From the NCBI GenBank assembly GCA_026400815.1, contig JAPLOI010000003.1, forward strand, positions 1 through 64,000: DNA of 64,000 bases, read 5' to 3'. How positions within the stretch are numbered: position 1 is the first letter of the stretch; each line of letters starts with the position of its first letter. The notes beneath the pieces are model-generated. The model was not told where the DNA came from, ran no database searches, and saw only the letters and a list, made by a program, of their open reading frames with translations. Source of the stretch: Alphaproteobacteria bacterium (lineage in GTDB: Bacteria > Pseudomonadota > Alphaproteobacteria > Acetobacterales > Acetobacteraceae). This document shows, piece by piece, positions 40,481-50,096 of this stretch. Position numbers and translations under genes: made by a program.

Positions 40481-41818
40481 ATGCCCGAGATGCGCCTGCA
40501 CAATTTCCTCACCAAGCGCCGCGAGGCGCTGGTGCCGCTCGATCCCGGACATGTGCGCGTCTATTGCTGCGGCCCCACCGTCTACGACCTCGCCCATATC
40601 GGCAACGCCCGCCCCGCCGTCATCTACGACGTGCTGGTCCGCCTGCTGCGCCGCCTGTTCGACAAGGTCACCTATGTCCGCAACGTCACGGACATCGACG
40701 ACAAGATCAACAACCGCGCCCGCGAAGCCGGCGTCCCCATCAGCGAAATCACCGAACAGACGCTGAAGGACTACCGCCAGGACATCGCCGCCCTCGGCAA
40801 TTTCCCGCCCGACCACGAACCCCGCGCGACGGAGACCATCGCCGAGATCATCGCCATCATCGAGCGCCTGATCACCTCCGGCCACGCCTACGAAGCCGAA
40901 GGCCACGTCCTCTTCGCCGTCCCCAGCTTCCCCGACTACGGCAAGTTCTCCGGCCGCAGCCCCGATGAACTCCTGGCCGGCGCCCGCGTCGATGTCGCCC
41001 CCTACAAGCGCGACGCCGGGGATTTCGTGCTCTGGAAGCCCAGCACCGACGATCTCCCCGGTTGGACCTCCCCCTGGGGCCGCGGCCGGCCTGGCTGGCA
41101 CATCGAATGCTCCGCCATGTCCTGGAAGCACCTCGGCGAAAGCTTCGACATCCACGGCGGCGGCACCGACCTGATCTTCCCGCACCACGAGAACGAGATC
41201 GCCCAGTCCCTCTGCGCCTTCCCCGGCAGCCGCTTCGCCCGGATGTGGGTCCATAACGGCATGCTCGTCATCAACGGCGAGAAGATGAGCAAGAGCCTGG
41301 GCAACTTCGTCACCATCCGCGACGTGCTGGCCAAGGCCCCCGCCGAGGCCGCCCGTCTGCTGCTGCTCAAAACCCACTACCGCAGCCTGCTGGATTTCTC
41401 CGATACCGCCCTGGCCGAAGCGCGCAAGGAACTGGACCGCTTCTACCGCGCCCTCGAACGCACCCCGGCCGAGCCCTCCGCCACCCTCTCCACCCCCATC
41501 CTCGCCGCCCTCACCGACGACCTGAACACCCCGCTCGCCATCGCCGAAATGCACGCCCTCGCCGACAAGGCCATGGCCGGCGACCAGCAAGCCGCCGCCG
41601 ACCTCCGCGCCGCCGGCGACATCCTCGGCCTGCTGCAGGTGAAGAACTGGTTCCAGGGCGAAGGCGACAATTCCGCCATCGACGCCGCCATCGCCGACCG
41701 CATCGCCGCCCGCAAGGCGAAAGACTTCGCCCGCGCCGACGCCATCCGCAAGGAGCTGGAAGCCCAGGGCATCATGCTGGAGGACAGCCCCCAAGGCACC
41801 ATCTGGCGCCGCCGATGA
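40481..41818 (+). CDS. cysS: Cysteinyl-tRNA synthetase
   Basis: Class I synthetase of 445 residues. Seen: zinc-binding CCGPTVYD with Cys29/Cys30, HIGH-type signature HIGN at 39-42, [51 protein letters not shown], and KMSKS at 268-272 in EKMSKSLGN. The C-terminal domain ends [22 protein letters not shown] 40481 (MPEMRLHNF) was preferred over an upstream ATG at 40442. Its stop overlaps the trmJ ATG (ATGA), so the two are coupled. Confidence 0.96.
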   Translation: MPEMRLHNFLTKRREALVPLDPGHVRVYCCGPTVYDLAHIGNARPAVIYDVLVRLLRRLFDKVTYVRNVTDIDDKINNRAREAGVPISEITEQTLKDYRQDIAALGNFPPDHEPRATETIAEIIAIIERLITSGHAYEAEGHVLFAVPSFPDYGKFSGRSPDELLAGARVDVAPYKRDAGDFVLWKPSTDDLPGWTSPWGRGRPGWHIECSAMSWKHLGESFDIHGGGTDLIFPHHENEIAQSLCAFPGSRFARMWVHNGMLVINGEKMSKSLGNFVTIRDVLAKAPAEAARLLLLKTHYRSLLDFSDTALAEARKELDRFYRALERTPAEPSATLSTPILAALTDDLNTPLAIAEMHALADKAMAGDQQAAADLRAAGDILGLLQVKNWFQGEGDNSAIDAAIADRIAARKAKDFARADAIRKELEAQGIMLEDSPQGTIWRRR

Positions 41819-42603
41819 CGGGAAGGGATGGCGGCGCCGACCTGGAGCCGATCGGCAACACCCCGGTCGTCATCCTCGTCCGCCCACAACTGGCCGACAA
41901 TATCGGCGCCGTCGCGAGAGCCATGGGCAATGGCGGCCTGTTCCACCTCCGCCTCGTCGCCCCCCGCGACGGCTGGCCCCAACCCGCCGCCTGGCGCAAC
42001 GCCTCGGGTGCCGACCGCATCCTCGACGAGCTCACCCTGCACGACACCGTCGCCGATGCCGTTGCCGACCTGCACCACGTCTTCGCCACCTGCCCGCGCC
42101 CGCGCCACATCATCAAGCCCGTCCTCACCGCCCGCGGTGCCGCCACCGAACTCCGCAGCATCACCGCCCGCGGCCTGAAAACCGGCCTCCTCTTCGGCCC
42201 CGAACGCGCCGGCCTCGACAACGACGACATGGCCTGCTGCGACGCCCTGATCCGCTACCCCCTCAACCCCGGCTTCATGAGCCTCAACCTCGCCCAGGCG
42301 GTGATGGTGATGGCCTATGAATGGTGGACCGCCACCGACGAAACCATGCCGCGCACGCTGATGACCAACGAAACCCAGATCGCCAACAAGGCGGAGCTGG
42401 AGAACTTCCTGTTCCACCTCGTCGACCAGCTCGACGCCTCCGGCTTCCTGAAGAACGAACAGAAGCGCCCCGGCATGGTCCGCAACATCCGCCACTTCTT
42501 CCAGCGCGGCGAAGTCACCCAGCAGGAACTGCGCACCCTGCACGGCATCGTCACCGAACTCGCCCTCGGCCGCCGCCTGCGTGGCAGGCTAGAAAAAGAC
42601 TAG
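41815..42603 (+). CDS. trmJ: tRNA (cytidine/uridine-2'-O)-methyltransferase TrmJ-like
   Basis: A 262-residue SPOUT-family RNA methyltransferase. Motif 1 is [27 protein letters not shown], motif 2 [23 protein letters not shown], motif 3 [23 protein letters not shown], the trefoil-knot SAM site. The C-terminal helical extension ([43 protein letters not shown]) is typical of TrmJ, which 2'-O-methylates position 32 of tRNA. It overlaps cysS by four bases. Confidence 0.92.
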   Translation: MTGRDGGADLEPIGNTPVVILVRPQLADNIGAVARAMGNGGLFHLRLVAPRDGWPQPAAWRNASGADRILDELTLHDTVADAVADLHHVFATCPRPRHIIKPVLTARGAATELRSITARGLKTGLLFGPERAGLDNDDMACCDALIRYPLNPGFMSLNLAQAVMVMAYEWWTATDETMPRTLMTNETQIANKAELENFLFHLVDQLDASGFLKNEQKRPGMVRNIRHFFQRGEVTQQELRTLHGIVTELALGRRLRGRLEKD

Positions 42604-42618
42604 AACGGGAGAACCGCC

Positions 42619-43419
42619 ATGCTGCGCCTCGACGGAAAGATCGCCTTCATCTCCGGCATGGGCTCGGTCGGCGAGGGCTGGGGCAACGGCCGCGCCACCT
42701 CCGTGGTGATGGCCCGCCAGGGTGCCACCATCTTCGGCACCGACCTCAACCCCGCCGCCGCCGAAGCCACCGTCGCCACCATCCGCGCCGAAGGCGGCCA
42801 GGCCCATGCCGTCCGTTGCGACATGACCGACAGCGAGGACGTGAAGGCGGCCGTGGAAGCCTGCATGGCCCGCCACGGCCGCATCGACATCCTGGTGAAC
42901 AACGTGGGCGGCAGCGCCCCGGGCGACCCCGTGTCCATGCTGGAGGAAGTCTGGCACGCCCAGATGGACCTGAACCTCAAATCCGTCTTCCTCGCCTGCA
43001 AGCACGTGTTGCCGATCATGCAGGCGCAAGCCAAGGGCGCCATCGTCAACGTCGCCTCGGTCGCCGGCGTGCGCGACCAGCCCGGCCGCCAATACATCGC
43101 CTACGCCGCCAGCAAGGCCGGCGTGATCCGCATGAGCAAGGCGATCGCCATCGACAATGCGCGGAAAGGCATCCGCTGCAACACCGTCGTGCCGGGCCTG
43201 ATGAACACCCCGCTCGTCAGCGAACGCCTCGCCCGCCAGATCGGCGGCAATGACGCGGAAAAGCTGATCGCCGAACGCAACGCCCGCGTCCCCATCGGCC
43301 AGATGGGCGATGGCTGGGATGTCGCCCACGCCGTGTTGTTCCTGGCCAGCGAGGAAGCCAAGCACATCACCGCCACCGAGATCGTGGTGGATGGCGGCCT
43401 GACGGCAACCCGCCCCTAG
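42619..43419 (+). CDS. SDR family oxidoreductase
   Basis: A 266-residue classical short-chain dehydrogenase. The cofactor segment is IAFISGMGSVGEGWGNGRATSVVMARQGA, an unusual longer version of TGxxxGxG seen in a subset of SDRs. Then DILVNNVGGSAPGDPV, catalytic Ser (VNVASVAG), YxxxK as YIAYAASKAG, and [11 protein letters not shown] at the end. Substrate not evident. It starts 15 bases after trmJ, with GGAG in ACGGGAGAACCGCC. Its stop shares CTAG (43416-43419) with the convergent metalloprotease. Confidence 0.9.
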   Translation: MLRLDGKIAFISGMGSVGEGWGNGRATSVVMARQGATIFGTDLNPAAAEATVATIRAEGGQAHAVRCDMTDSEDVKAAVEACMARHGRIDILVNNVGGSAPGDPVSMLEEVWHAQMDLNLKSVFLACKHVLPIMQAQAKGAIVNVASVAGVRDQPGRQYIAYAASKAGVIRMSKAIAIDNARKGIRCNTVVPGLMNTPLVSERLARQIGGNDAEKLIAERNARVPIGQMGDGWDVAHAVLFLASEEAKHITATEIVVDGGLTATRP

Positions 43420-43838
43420 CCACCCATCTCCTGTTCGAGAGCCTCGATCTCGGCGTCGGAAAAACCGAAATGGTGCGCCACCTCGTGCACCACCACGTTC
43501 TGCACCAGCCGGCCGAGATCCTCGCCCAGCTCGATCCACTCGAACAGGATCGCCTGGCGGTACAGCACGATCCGGTCCGGTAGCCGGGCCACGTCGCTTA
43601 TGCTGCGCTCGCCGAGCGGCACGCCCTGGTACAGCCCGGTCAGCTCCCAGGCACTCTCGATGCCCATCTCATCGAGAATCTCGTCCTCGGCGAGATCCTC
43701 CACGCTGATGCCGAGATTGGCGATGTGCCGCCGCAGCCGTTCGGGAATGGCGGCGAGGGCACGCTCGGCCAGATCGGCGATCGCCTCGGCATCCGGCGGC
43801 GTTGTGAAGGGCGGGGCAGGGGGCGCATTGTTGTTCAT
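43416..43838 (-). CDS. Zincin-like metallopeptidase family protein
   Basis: A 140-residue small protein of the PF06262-type minimal zincin family. The motif [21 protein letters not shown] gives HExxH at residues 118-122 with downstream Glu/Asp as possible third ligand. ILYR-type substrate strand ([14 protein letters not shown]) precedes it. The family is widespread; function mostly unknown. A Pro-rich N-terminal tail precedes the fold. It diverges from phhB with only 46 bases between starts, which contain a GCCGCACC/GGTGCGGC hairpin (43840-43865). Confidence 0.88.
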   Translation of the reverse strand: MNNNAPPAPPFTTPPDAEAIADLAERALAAIPERLRRHIANLGISVEDLAEDEILDEMGIESAWELTGLYQGVPLGERSISDVARLPDRIVLYRQAILFEWIELGEDLGRLVQNVVVHEVAHHFGFSDAEIEALEQEMGG

Positions 43839-43884
43839 CGCCGCACCACCGCACGCCGGTGCGGCACGGGTCAAGGAGAGACGC

Positions 43885-44169
43885 ATGGTCGCGAAGCTGA
43901 CGGACATCGAACGCGCCACTCTGGCCACGGCGCTGCCGCTCTGGCGCATGGTCCCGGGCCGCGATGCGATCCAGCGCGACTTCGCCTTCCGCGATTTCGT
44001 GGAGGCCTGGGGCTTCATGGCCCGCGTCGCCCTGCTGGCGGAAAAGCAGGACCACCACCCGGAATGGAGCAACGTCTGGAACCGCGTCTCCATCACGCTC
44101 GCCACCCACGATGCCGGCGGGCTCTCGCTGCGCGACATCCAGCTCGCCCAGGCCATCGACGCGCTTTGA
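43885..44169 (+). CDS. phhB: 4a-hydroxytetrahydrobiopterin dehydratase
   Basis: Pterin-4a-carbinolamine dehydratase, 94 residues, recycling the pterin cofactor after aromatic hydroxylation. Seen: [60 protein letters not shown], with the diagnostic [EK]xxxHHPxW motif. AAGGAGAG precedes ATG 43885 at a good distance. The stop overlaps the mmcB TTG start. No phenylalanine hydroxylase is in the window, so a moonlighting or general pterin role is possible. Confidence 0.93.
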   Translation: MVAKLTDIERATLATALPLWRMVPGRDAIQRDFAFRDFVEAWGFMARVALLAEKQDHHPEWSNVWNRVSITLATHDAGGLSLRDIQLAQAIDAL

Positions 44170-44636
44170 GCGACCTCACCTTCCCCGAACGCACCGACGC
44201 CGTCCGCCGCGCCACGGCACGTTTCTGCCTGCAGATGGGCTGGGCGCCGGTGCATGAGATGACGCTACCCAACGGCCGCCGGGCGGATATCATGGCGCTC
44301 CGCCCCGATGGCGGCTTCGTCTGCATCGAGGTGAAGTCCGGCCTGCGCGATTTCCAGACTGATGCGAAATGGCCGGAATACCGTGAATTCTGCGACGCCC
44401 TGTTCTTCGCCGTGGATGCCGATTTCCCGGATGGCCTGATCCCCACGGAAACCGGCCTGATCGTGGTCGAGTCCCGCGAAGCCGCCCTGATCCGCGAGGC
44501 ACCGGCGCACCCGCTCGCCCCCGCCCGCCGCCGCGCCCTGATGCAGCGCTTCGCGGTGCTGGCGGCAATGCGCCTGGCCATCGCCGAAGACCCCGCCGCA
44601 CTCGCGGAACTGCGGGGTGCCCTGCGGGTGGAGTAG
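44166..44636 (+). CDS. mmcB: MmcB family DNA-repair putative endonuclease
   Basis: A 156-residue PD-(D/E)xK-type nuclease-fold protein. The core reads [51 protein letters not shown], with the D...ExK catalytic pattern. MmcB is SOS-linked in Caulobacter (knowledge of the family); no LexA box was identified here. The start is inferred as TTG 44166, overlapping the phhB TGA (TTGA), giving [20 protein letters not shown]; no ATG fits before the conserved region. Confidence 0.88.
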   Translation: MSDLTFPERTDAVRRATARFCLQMGWAPVHEMTLPNGRRADIMALRPDGGFVCIEVKSGLRDFQTDAKWPEYREFCDALFFAVDADFPDGLIPTETGLIVVESREAALIREAPAHPLAPARRRALMQRFAVLAAMRLAIAEDPAALAELRGALRVE

Positions 44637-44691
44637 CTTGAAGCGGCCGGCGATAGGGCGGATGCTTCCGGCAACGAACGGGAGCGAGACC

Positions 44692-45810
44692 ATGAGCGGA
44701 TACCCCCTGCCCAGCACCACGCTGGAAGAAGCCCATCTCCGTCCGGAGCAGATCGCGCGGCTGCACGCCCTGATCGAGGGCCACATCAAGGCCGGCCGCT
44801 ACCCCGGCGCGCAGATCGCCATCGCCCGGCACGGCAAGCTCGCCCATTTCAAGACGTTTGGCGACGCCAAGCAGGGCGTCGCGGCCGACGATGCCTCGAT
44901 GTGGCTGCTGTTCAGCAACACCAAGGTGATCACCGCCGCGGCGTGCTGGATCCTGGCCGAGCAGGGCGCCTTTCGCTTCACCGACACCTTCGCCTCGCAC
45001 GTTCCCGCCTTCGCCAGGAACGGCAAGGGCGACGTGACCGTGATGCAGGTGATCACCCATCTCGCCGGCTTCCCGAACGCCGAAGTGGGGCCCGATTGCT
45101 GGGAAGACCACGCCCGCCTGCACGACACGGTCTGCAACTTCAGCCTGGAATTCACCCCGGGCTCTCGCCTGCACTACCACGGCGCCTCCGCCCATTGGGC
45201 GCTGGCGGTGCTGATCGAGAAGCTCACCGGGCAGGATTTCCGAACCTTCATCCGCGAGGCCGTGATCGCGCCGATGCGCCTCACTGGCGAGATGCAGATC
45301 GGCCTCGATGCCCATGGCATGCAGCACGCGGTGGACATGCACGAGCCGAAGGATGCCGGCGTGGTGCCGGCGGCGGACCGTAACTCGGACGCCTTCAAGA
45401 AGGCCGGCGTGCCCGGCGGCGGCGGCTATGCCACGGCGCGGGCCATGGTGGCGTTCTACCAGATGATGCTCGCCGGCGGCACAATCGGCGGCAATCGCCT
45501 GGTGGGCCCGCGCACCCTGCAATACGCCATCCGCAACTGGACCGGCGACATGCACGACCACGCCATGAACCAGCCCATGCATCGCGGCCTCGGCCCGCAT
45601 CTGCGCGGCACCACCCCGGGCATCCGCGGCCTGGGCGCCATCGCCTCGCCCACCACCTTCGGCCATGGCGGTGCCGGCAATTCCTATTGCTGGGCCGACC
45701 CTGAGAGCGGCGTGTCCTTCGCTTATCTCACCAACTGCCGCATCCCCGATCCCTGGCACAGCCAGCGGCTGGAACTGGTGAGCAATTTCGTCCACTCGGC
45801 AATCCTGTAG
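44692..45810 (+). CDS. Serine hydrolase (beta-lactamase/PBP-like)
   Basis: A 372-residue class C beta-lactamase-fold hydrolase without a signal peptide. Seen: SxxK as SNTK (Ser75-Lys78), Tyr162 in YHGAS as the YxN-like motif, and FGHGGAGNSYCWADPES as the KTG-equivalent HGG. Members include esterases and peptidases, and the cytoplasmic location argues against antibiotic resistance. ATG 44692 follows GGGAGCGAGACC. The gene stands alone on the plus strand after mmcB. Confidence 0.85.
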   Translation: MSGYPLPSTTLEEAHLRPEQIARLHALIEGHIKAGRYPGAQIAIARHGKLAHFKTFGDAKQGVAADDASMWLLFSNTKVITAAACWILAEQGAFRFTDTFASHVPAFARNGKGDVTVMQVITHLAGFPNAEVGPDCWEDHARLHDTVCNFSLEFTPGSRLHYHGASAHWALAVLIEKLTGQDFRTFIREAVIAPMRLTGEMQIGLDAHGMQHAVDMHEPKDAGVVPAADRNSDAFKKAGVPGGGGYATARAMVAFYQMMLAGGTIGGNRLVGPRTLQYAIRNWTGDMHDHAMNQPMHRGLGPHLRGTTPGIRGLGAIASPTTFGHGGAGNSYCWADPESGVSFAYLTNCRIPDPWHSQRLELVSNFVHSAIL

Positions 45811-45870
45811 CGTCTGCGCGCCGGTTCCTTCTTGCAGACCCCGGGCGGCGGCCCCATCTCCGGCCCAATA

Positions 45871-45885
45871 TGACAGAGTGTGTCA
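45871..45885. promoter_or_regulatory. Inverted repeat TGACA-N5-TGTCA upstream of the TAXI receptor
   Basis: A dyad TGACA GAGTG TGTCA lies 25 bases before the TTG start and just upstream of its ribosome site. It could be an operator for a GntR-type or other dimeric regulator. It may also hold promoter elements; no clear -10 was found. Confidence 0.35.
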
Positions 45886-45910
45886 TTTGGTTTGGGGGAG
45901 GAACATTACT

Positions 45911-46900
45911 TTGAACAGACGCTCGCTTATGCTCGGCGCGGCCCTCGGCCTCGCCCCCGTTCTTCTGCGCGAGGCGGGGGCACAGCCCAAGAATGCCGCC
46001 TGGCCGAAGGCGCTGAACATGGGCACCGCCGCACCTGGCGGCACCTATGCGCTGTATGGCCCGGCCTGGGGCCAGCTGGTACAGGAGGCGACGGGGGTGA
46101 ACATCTCCTATCGCACCACCCAGGGGCCGAACCAGAACATCGTGCTGGTCAACACCCGCGAGGTGGAGATCGGCATGGTGACCATGGGCGTGGCGCTGCA
46201 GGCCTGGAACGGCGACGGGGCCTGGACCCAGGGCCGCAAGTTCCAGGACATCCGCGCCCTGTTCCCGATGTACGACACGCCCTTCCACGGCATCGCGCTG
46301 AAGAAAAGCGGCATCACCCGCATGGCGCAGCTCGCCGGCAAGAACATCGGTGTGGGCCCGCGCGGCGGCACGCCGGGCACGTATTTCGGGCCGATGCTGG
46401 AGAAGCTGGGCTACAAGCCCGGCGCGGTGCGCTACGGCAGCGGGGCCGACATGTCTGGCCAGTTGCAGGACGGGCTGCTGGATGCGTTCCTGTTTGCCTC
46501 CGGCGTGCCGATCCCGGCCTTCTCCGAGGCGGAAACGCAGGGCGAGGTGACGTTCCTGGATTTCACCGCCGAGGAAGTGGCAAAGCTGACCGCCGCTTAT
46601 CCGGAACTGTCCCCCGGCAAGTTGCCGGCCAGCACCTACCGCACCGCCGGGCGCGAGCTGAACGTGGTGGGCATGTTCAACTTCGCCATCGGCCACAAGT
46701 CGCTGCCGGACGACCTGGCGTATGAGATGGTGAAGTCGGTGCTGGGGCAGAACGCAAGGCTGCGCCAGGCGATCTCGGCCGCCTCCGAGACATTGGCGGA
46801 GAATGCTGGCAAGAACACCTTCCTGCCCTACCACCCCGGGGCGGCGAAGTACCTGCGCGAGGTGGGGCAGAAGATCCCCGACAATCTCGTGATGGCGTAA
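45911..46900 (+). CDS. TAXI family TRAP transporter solute-binding protein
   Basis: A 329-residue periplasmic receptor. The Sec/Tat-like N-terminus MNRRSLMLGAALGLAPVLLREAGAQP precedes LNMGTAAPGGTYALYGPAWGQLVQEATGVNISYRTTQGPNQNIVLVNTREVEIGMVTMGVA, the TAXI signature region. Later GKNIGVGPRGGTPGTYFGPML and LLDAFLFASGVP. Ligand unknown (family: glutamate and other carboxylates). TTG 45911 was chosen because GGGGGAGG (45894-45901) lies nine bases upstream; ATG 45929 would cut the signal peptide. The permease is encoded convergently next door. Confidence 0.88.
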   Translation: MNRRSLMLGAALGLAPVLLREAGAQPKNAAWPKALNMGTAAPGGTYALYGPAWGQLVQEATGVNISYRTTQGPNQNIVLVNTREVEIGMVTMGVALQAWNGDGAWTQGRKFQDIRALFPMYDTPFHGIALKKSGITRMAQLAGKNIGVGPRGGTPGTYFGPMLEKLGYKPGAVRYGSGADMSGQLQDGLLDAFLFASGVPIPAFSEAETQGEVTFLDFTAEEVAKLTAAYPELSPGKLPASTYRTAGRELNVVGMFNFAIGHKSLPDDLAYEMVKSVLGQNARLRQAISAASETLAENAGKNTFLPYHPGAAKYLREVGQKIPDNLVMA

Positions 46901-46904
46901 GGAA

Positions 46905-47029
46905 GCGTCTTCTTTTTTCTGAAGAAAAAAGAAGCAAAAAAGACTTCATCCGTTTGCGCCTCGTTCTCCATGGAGAGCTGGGCGCAAACGGATAAAAGTT
47001 TTTTGGTTCTTTTTTTTCAAAAAAGAACC
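46905..47029. repeat. About 125-bp near-perfect palindrome between convergent TRAP genes
   Basis: Outer hairpins CTTCTTTTTT/AAAAAAGAAG (46909-46934) and GGTTCTTTTTT/AAAAAAGAACC (47005-47029) flank matching stretches (AAAAAAGACTTCATCC and GGATAAAAGTTTTTT). These lead to CGTTTGCGCC/GGCGCAAACG (46951-46960, 46981-46990) and a central TCTCCATGGAGA. It probably terminates transcription from both sides. It is the mirror-order relative of the repeat at 35903-36145. Confidence 0.85.
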
Positions 47030-47031
47030 GC

Positions 47032-49008
47032 TTAGCTTACCTCGGGCTTGCGCAGCTGCCACACCAGCAGCCCCACCCCGCCCATGAGCCCGGCGAGATC
47101 GGTCCATGTCTCGGGGATCATCAGCAGCAGCCCCGCCGCCGCGGCGGCAAGGCGCAGGGGCAGGGGCAGCGGTGCCGGGCCCATCCACCCTTCGGTGGAG
47201 CAGGCGAGCAGGTACACCCCGAAGGCGGCGGTGGCGAAGGCTTGCAGGATCTCCGGCAGCGGGCCCTGGGCCAGCAGCGCGGGCGAGAGCCAGAACATGA
47301 ACGGCACGATGAAGGTGGCCAGCCCCAGCTTCACCGCGATCACGCTGGTGCGCCACATATCCGCCTGCGCCATGGAGGCGGCGGCGAAGGAGGCCAGCGC
47401 CACCGGCGGCGTGATGGCCGAGAGGATGGCGAAGTAGAAGATGAACATATGCGCCACCAGCGGCAGCACGCCCATGCGGATCAGCCCGGGGGCGACCACG
47501 GCGGCGGCGATGGCATAGGCGGCGGTGGTGGGCACGCCCATGCCCAGGATCACCGCCACCACCATGGCGAAGATCATGGCCAGCAGGGCGGAGGCGCCGG
47601 CGAGATCGAGCAGCATGGTGGCGAAGCGTCCGCCAATGCCGGTGACACCGATCACGCCGGCCACGATGCCGGCGGCGGCGCAGACGGCGACCAGCTGCAT
47701 CACCTCCTTCATGCTGCCGTGCAGCGCGTCGTAGGTATCGGCCGCCGTTTCCACCAGCGCGCCCATCGTGCCGGAGACGATGCCCTCGCGCGCAACCATC
47801 AGGCGATGGGCGAGGGCGGTGCCCACCATGATCAGCAGCGTGGCGGCGATGCCCCAGGCGGCGGCGCGGAACGGGGAGAAGCCCTGCACCAGCATCACCA
47901 CCAGCATCACCAGCGGCACGGCCATGTAGGCGCGCCGGGCGATCACGGACCAGCGCGGCAGCTCATCCCGCGACAGGCCGCGAATGCCGAGCTTGCGGGC
48001 GTTGAGGTCGCAATGCGTGTAGTTGGCCCAGTAGAACAACAGCGCGGGGATGAGGCCGGCGAGTGCGATCTCGGTGTAGGGAATGCCCAGCACCTCGGCC
48101 ATGATGAAGGCGCCCGCACCCATCACCGGCGGCGTGATCTGCCCGCCGGTGGAGCTGGTGGCCTCGATCGCGCCGGCGGTGGCGCGGTCGTAGCCGACGC
48201 GGCGCATCATCGGGATGGTGAAGGTGCCGGAGGCGACAACGTTGGCCACGGCGGAGCCGGAGACGGCGCCGAACATGATGCCGGACAGCACCGTGACTTT
48301 CGCCGGCCCGCCGCGCAGCCTTCCGACCAGGATCAGGGCGAGGTCGTTGAAATAGTCCCCGGCCTTGGATTTCTGCAGGAAGGTGGCGAAGACCACGAAC
48401 ATGATGATGAAGCTGGCACTGACCTGCACGATGGAGCCGAGCACGCCGTTATTGCCGATCAGCTCCACCAGCAGCAGGTCGAAGGCGATGCCGCGGTGGT
48501 AGAGGATGCCGGGCAGGAAGGGGCCGGCGAAGCAGTAGCCGATGAACACCAGCACGATCATCGGCATCACCAGCCCGGCGGTGCGGCGGGCGAATTCCAG
48601 CACCAGCAGGATGCCGAGCCCGGCCACGACGAGGTCGGTGGTGTTGGGGCCCATGAAGCTGCGCATCTCGATGCCGTCGGCATCCAGGATGTAGTGGAAC
48701 GGCAGCGCCACGCTGGCGGCCACCAGCAGCCAGTCCAGCGGCGGGATGCGGGTGCCGGTGGTGGCGCTGCTGCGGGCGGCGAACAGGGCGAAGCCGAGGG
48801 CGGCGCCGAAGAACACATGGATGGCCCGGCCCACGGTGGGGTCGATCGGCGCCACCAGCAGGATCCAGAGGTGAAAGAACACGAAGGCGGCGGCCAGGGC
48901 GCGCCAGAGATGGCCCACCAGCCCGGCAAGGTCGCGCCGGGCGGAGGCGAACTCCATGTCGTCCACGTCACTGTTCACGACCGCCTGGGCGGTGTCCTGC
49001 TGCGTCAC
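47032..49008 (-). CDS. TRAP transporter fused permease (TAXI type, 4TM-12TM)
   Basis: A 658-residue membrane protein fusing the small DctQ-like and large DctM-like subunits. The N-terminal four TM segments (LWRALAAAFVFFHLWILLVAPIDP onward) precede the large domain with VSASFIIMFVVFATFLQKSKAGDYFNDLALILVGRLRGGPAKVTVLSGIMFGAVSGSAVANVVASGTFTIPMM and EATSSTGGQITPPVMGAGAFIMAE, the classical TRAP large-subunit motif. GTG 49008 follows GGGAGG by ten bases. The TAXI receptor gene is convergent, not in the same operon, which is unusual but supports joint function. Confidence 0.92.
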   Translation of the reverse strand: MTQQDTAQAVVNSDVDDMEFASARRDLAGLVGHLWRALAAAFVFFHLWILLVAPIDPTVGRAIHVFFGAALGFALFAARSSATTGTRIPPLDWLLVAASVALPFHYILDADGIEMRSFMGPNTTDLVVAGLGILLVLEFARRTAGLVMPMIVLVFIGYCFAGPFLPGILYHRGIAFDLLLVELIGNNGVLGSIVQVSASFIIMFVVFATFLQKSKAGDYFNDLALILVGRLRGGPAKVTVLSGIMFGAVSGSAVANVVASGTFTIPMMRRVGYDRATAGAIEATSSTGGQITPPVMGAGAFIMAEVLGIPYTEIALAGLIPALLFYWANYTHCDLNARKLGIRGLSRDELPRWSVIARRAYMAVPLVMLVVMLVQGFSPFRAAAWGIAATLLIMVGTALAHRLMVAREGIVSGTMGALVETAADTYDALHGSMKEVMQLVAVCAAAGIVAGVIGVTGIGGRFATMLLDLAGASALLAMIFAMVVAVILGMGVPTTAAYAIAAAVVAPGLIRMGVLPLVAHMFIFYFAILSAITPPVALASFAAASMAQADMWRTSVIAVKLGLATFIVPFMFWLSPALLAQGPLPEILQAFATAAFGVYLLACSTEGWMGPAPLPLPLRLAAAAAGLLLMIPETWTDLAGLMGGVGLLVWQLRKPEVS

Positions 49009-49134
49009 GGCGCTATGGCCTCCCGTTCGGCAGGGCATCGCGGCCGCGCCATGTGTCACGGGCGCGTGATAGCGCAATCGCGTGGCGGGGGAACAGTTTG
49101 TTGCACGGCGCCAGGCGGGGGCCGTGCCGGGCGG

Positions 49135-49902
49135 CTACTGCGCCAGGAAGCCGCCATCCACGGCCAGGGTGTGGCCGGTGACCATGCCGGCGGCGGGGCT
49201 GGCGAGGAACAGGATGGCGGTTGCCACGTCCTCCGGGTCGGCCAGCCTGCCCATCGGCGTCACGCGTTCCATCTCCGCCACCACGTCGGGCTGGCCCAGC
49301 AGGGGCGCGATGAAGCCGGTGCGCACCCAGGTGGGGGCCACGGCGTTCACGCGGATGCCCTGCTTGGCCCATTCCACCGCCAGCGCGCGTGTCATGTTCA
49401 CGATGGCGCCCTTGGTCGTTTGGTAGGAGATGTTGGGATAGAGCCCGCCGCCGGAGAGCCCCATGATCGAGGCGGTGTTGACGATGGCGCCGCCGTTGCC
49501 AAAGGCGAGCATATGGCGGGCGGCGGCGCGGGCACACAGGAACGCGCCGGTCATGTTCACGTCCACCACCGTTTGCCAGTCGGCGCGGGAGAGTTCCACG
49601 GAGGGGCGGCGGATGGCGGTGCCGGCATTGTTCACCAGGATGTCGAGCCGGCCGCTTGCGTCCGCGATGCGGGCGAAGCCGGCATCCACCTCGGCCTCGT
49701 CGGCCACGTTCATCGCCAGGGCGTGGCCGTCGAGCTTGGCCGCTTCGCGCTTGGCGGCGGCTTCGTCGCGATCCAGCAGCCACACCGTGGCGCCGGCCTC
49801 GCGCAGGGCGGCGGCGGTGGCCAGGCCGATGCCGCTGGCGCCGCCGGTGATGGCGGCCACCTTTCCATCGAGGCGGAAACGGGCGAGCAGGCTGTCGGTC
49901 AT
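49135..49902 (-). CDS. SDR family oxidoreductase
   Basis: A 255-residue classical SDR. Seen: VAAITGGASGIGLATAAAL (TGxxxGIG), DRDE at the cofactor-selecting position (NAD preference), DILVNNAGTAIRRP, IVNTASIMG with catalytic Ser, YQTTKGAIVNMTRALAVEWAKQGIRVNAVAPTWV (YxxxK, PG-like), and HTLAVDGGFLAQ. Resembles gluconate 5-dehydrogenase and similar sugar SDRs; substrate unknown. It diverges from asnB across 194 bases. Confidence 0.9.
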   Translation of the reverse strand: MTDSLLARFRLDGKVAAITGGASGIGLATAAALREAGATVWLLDRDEAAAKREAAKLDGHALAMNVADEAEVDAGFARIADASGRLDILVNNAGTAIRRPSVELSRADWQTVVDVNMTGAFLCARAAARHMLAFGNGGAIVNTASIMGLSGGGLYPNISYQTTKGAIVNMTRALAVEWAKQGIRVNAVAPTWVRTGFIAPLLGQPDVVAEMERVTPMGRLADPEDVATAILFLASPAAGMVTGHTLAVDGGFLAQ

Positions 49903-50096
49903 GCTGGAGTCCTCCCGCGCCCATGATGCGGCATCGCGGCGTTCTTGACCAATTAGTGACGTGCCTGTGCGAGTGTGACTGACGCTTGTCGGTAACGTTA
50001 TGCCGCGTAAAACGCACGCCTGTGCTACATGGGCGCCGCAGAGTTCGCCGGGTGTGCCGGCGGTAACGGGGGCTGGATGACGGGTGGGTCGGCCTG

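Noticed and set aside
44692-45810. Beta-lactam resistance gene
   Set aside because: No signal peptide is present and the motifs fit general serine hydrolases of this fold.
47242-49926. 894-codon open frame on the plus strand
   Set aside because: It is antisense to the TRAP permease and an SDR, has a Gly/His/Asp-rich composition, and no recognisable domain. Long antisense frames are common at this GC content.
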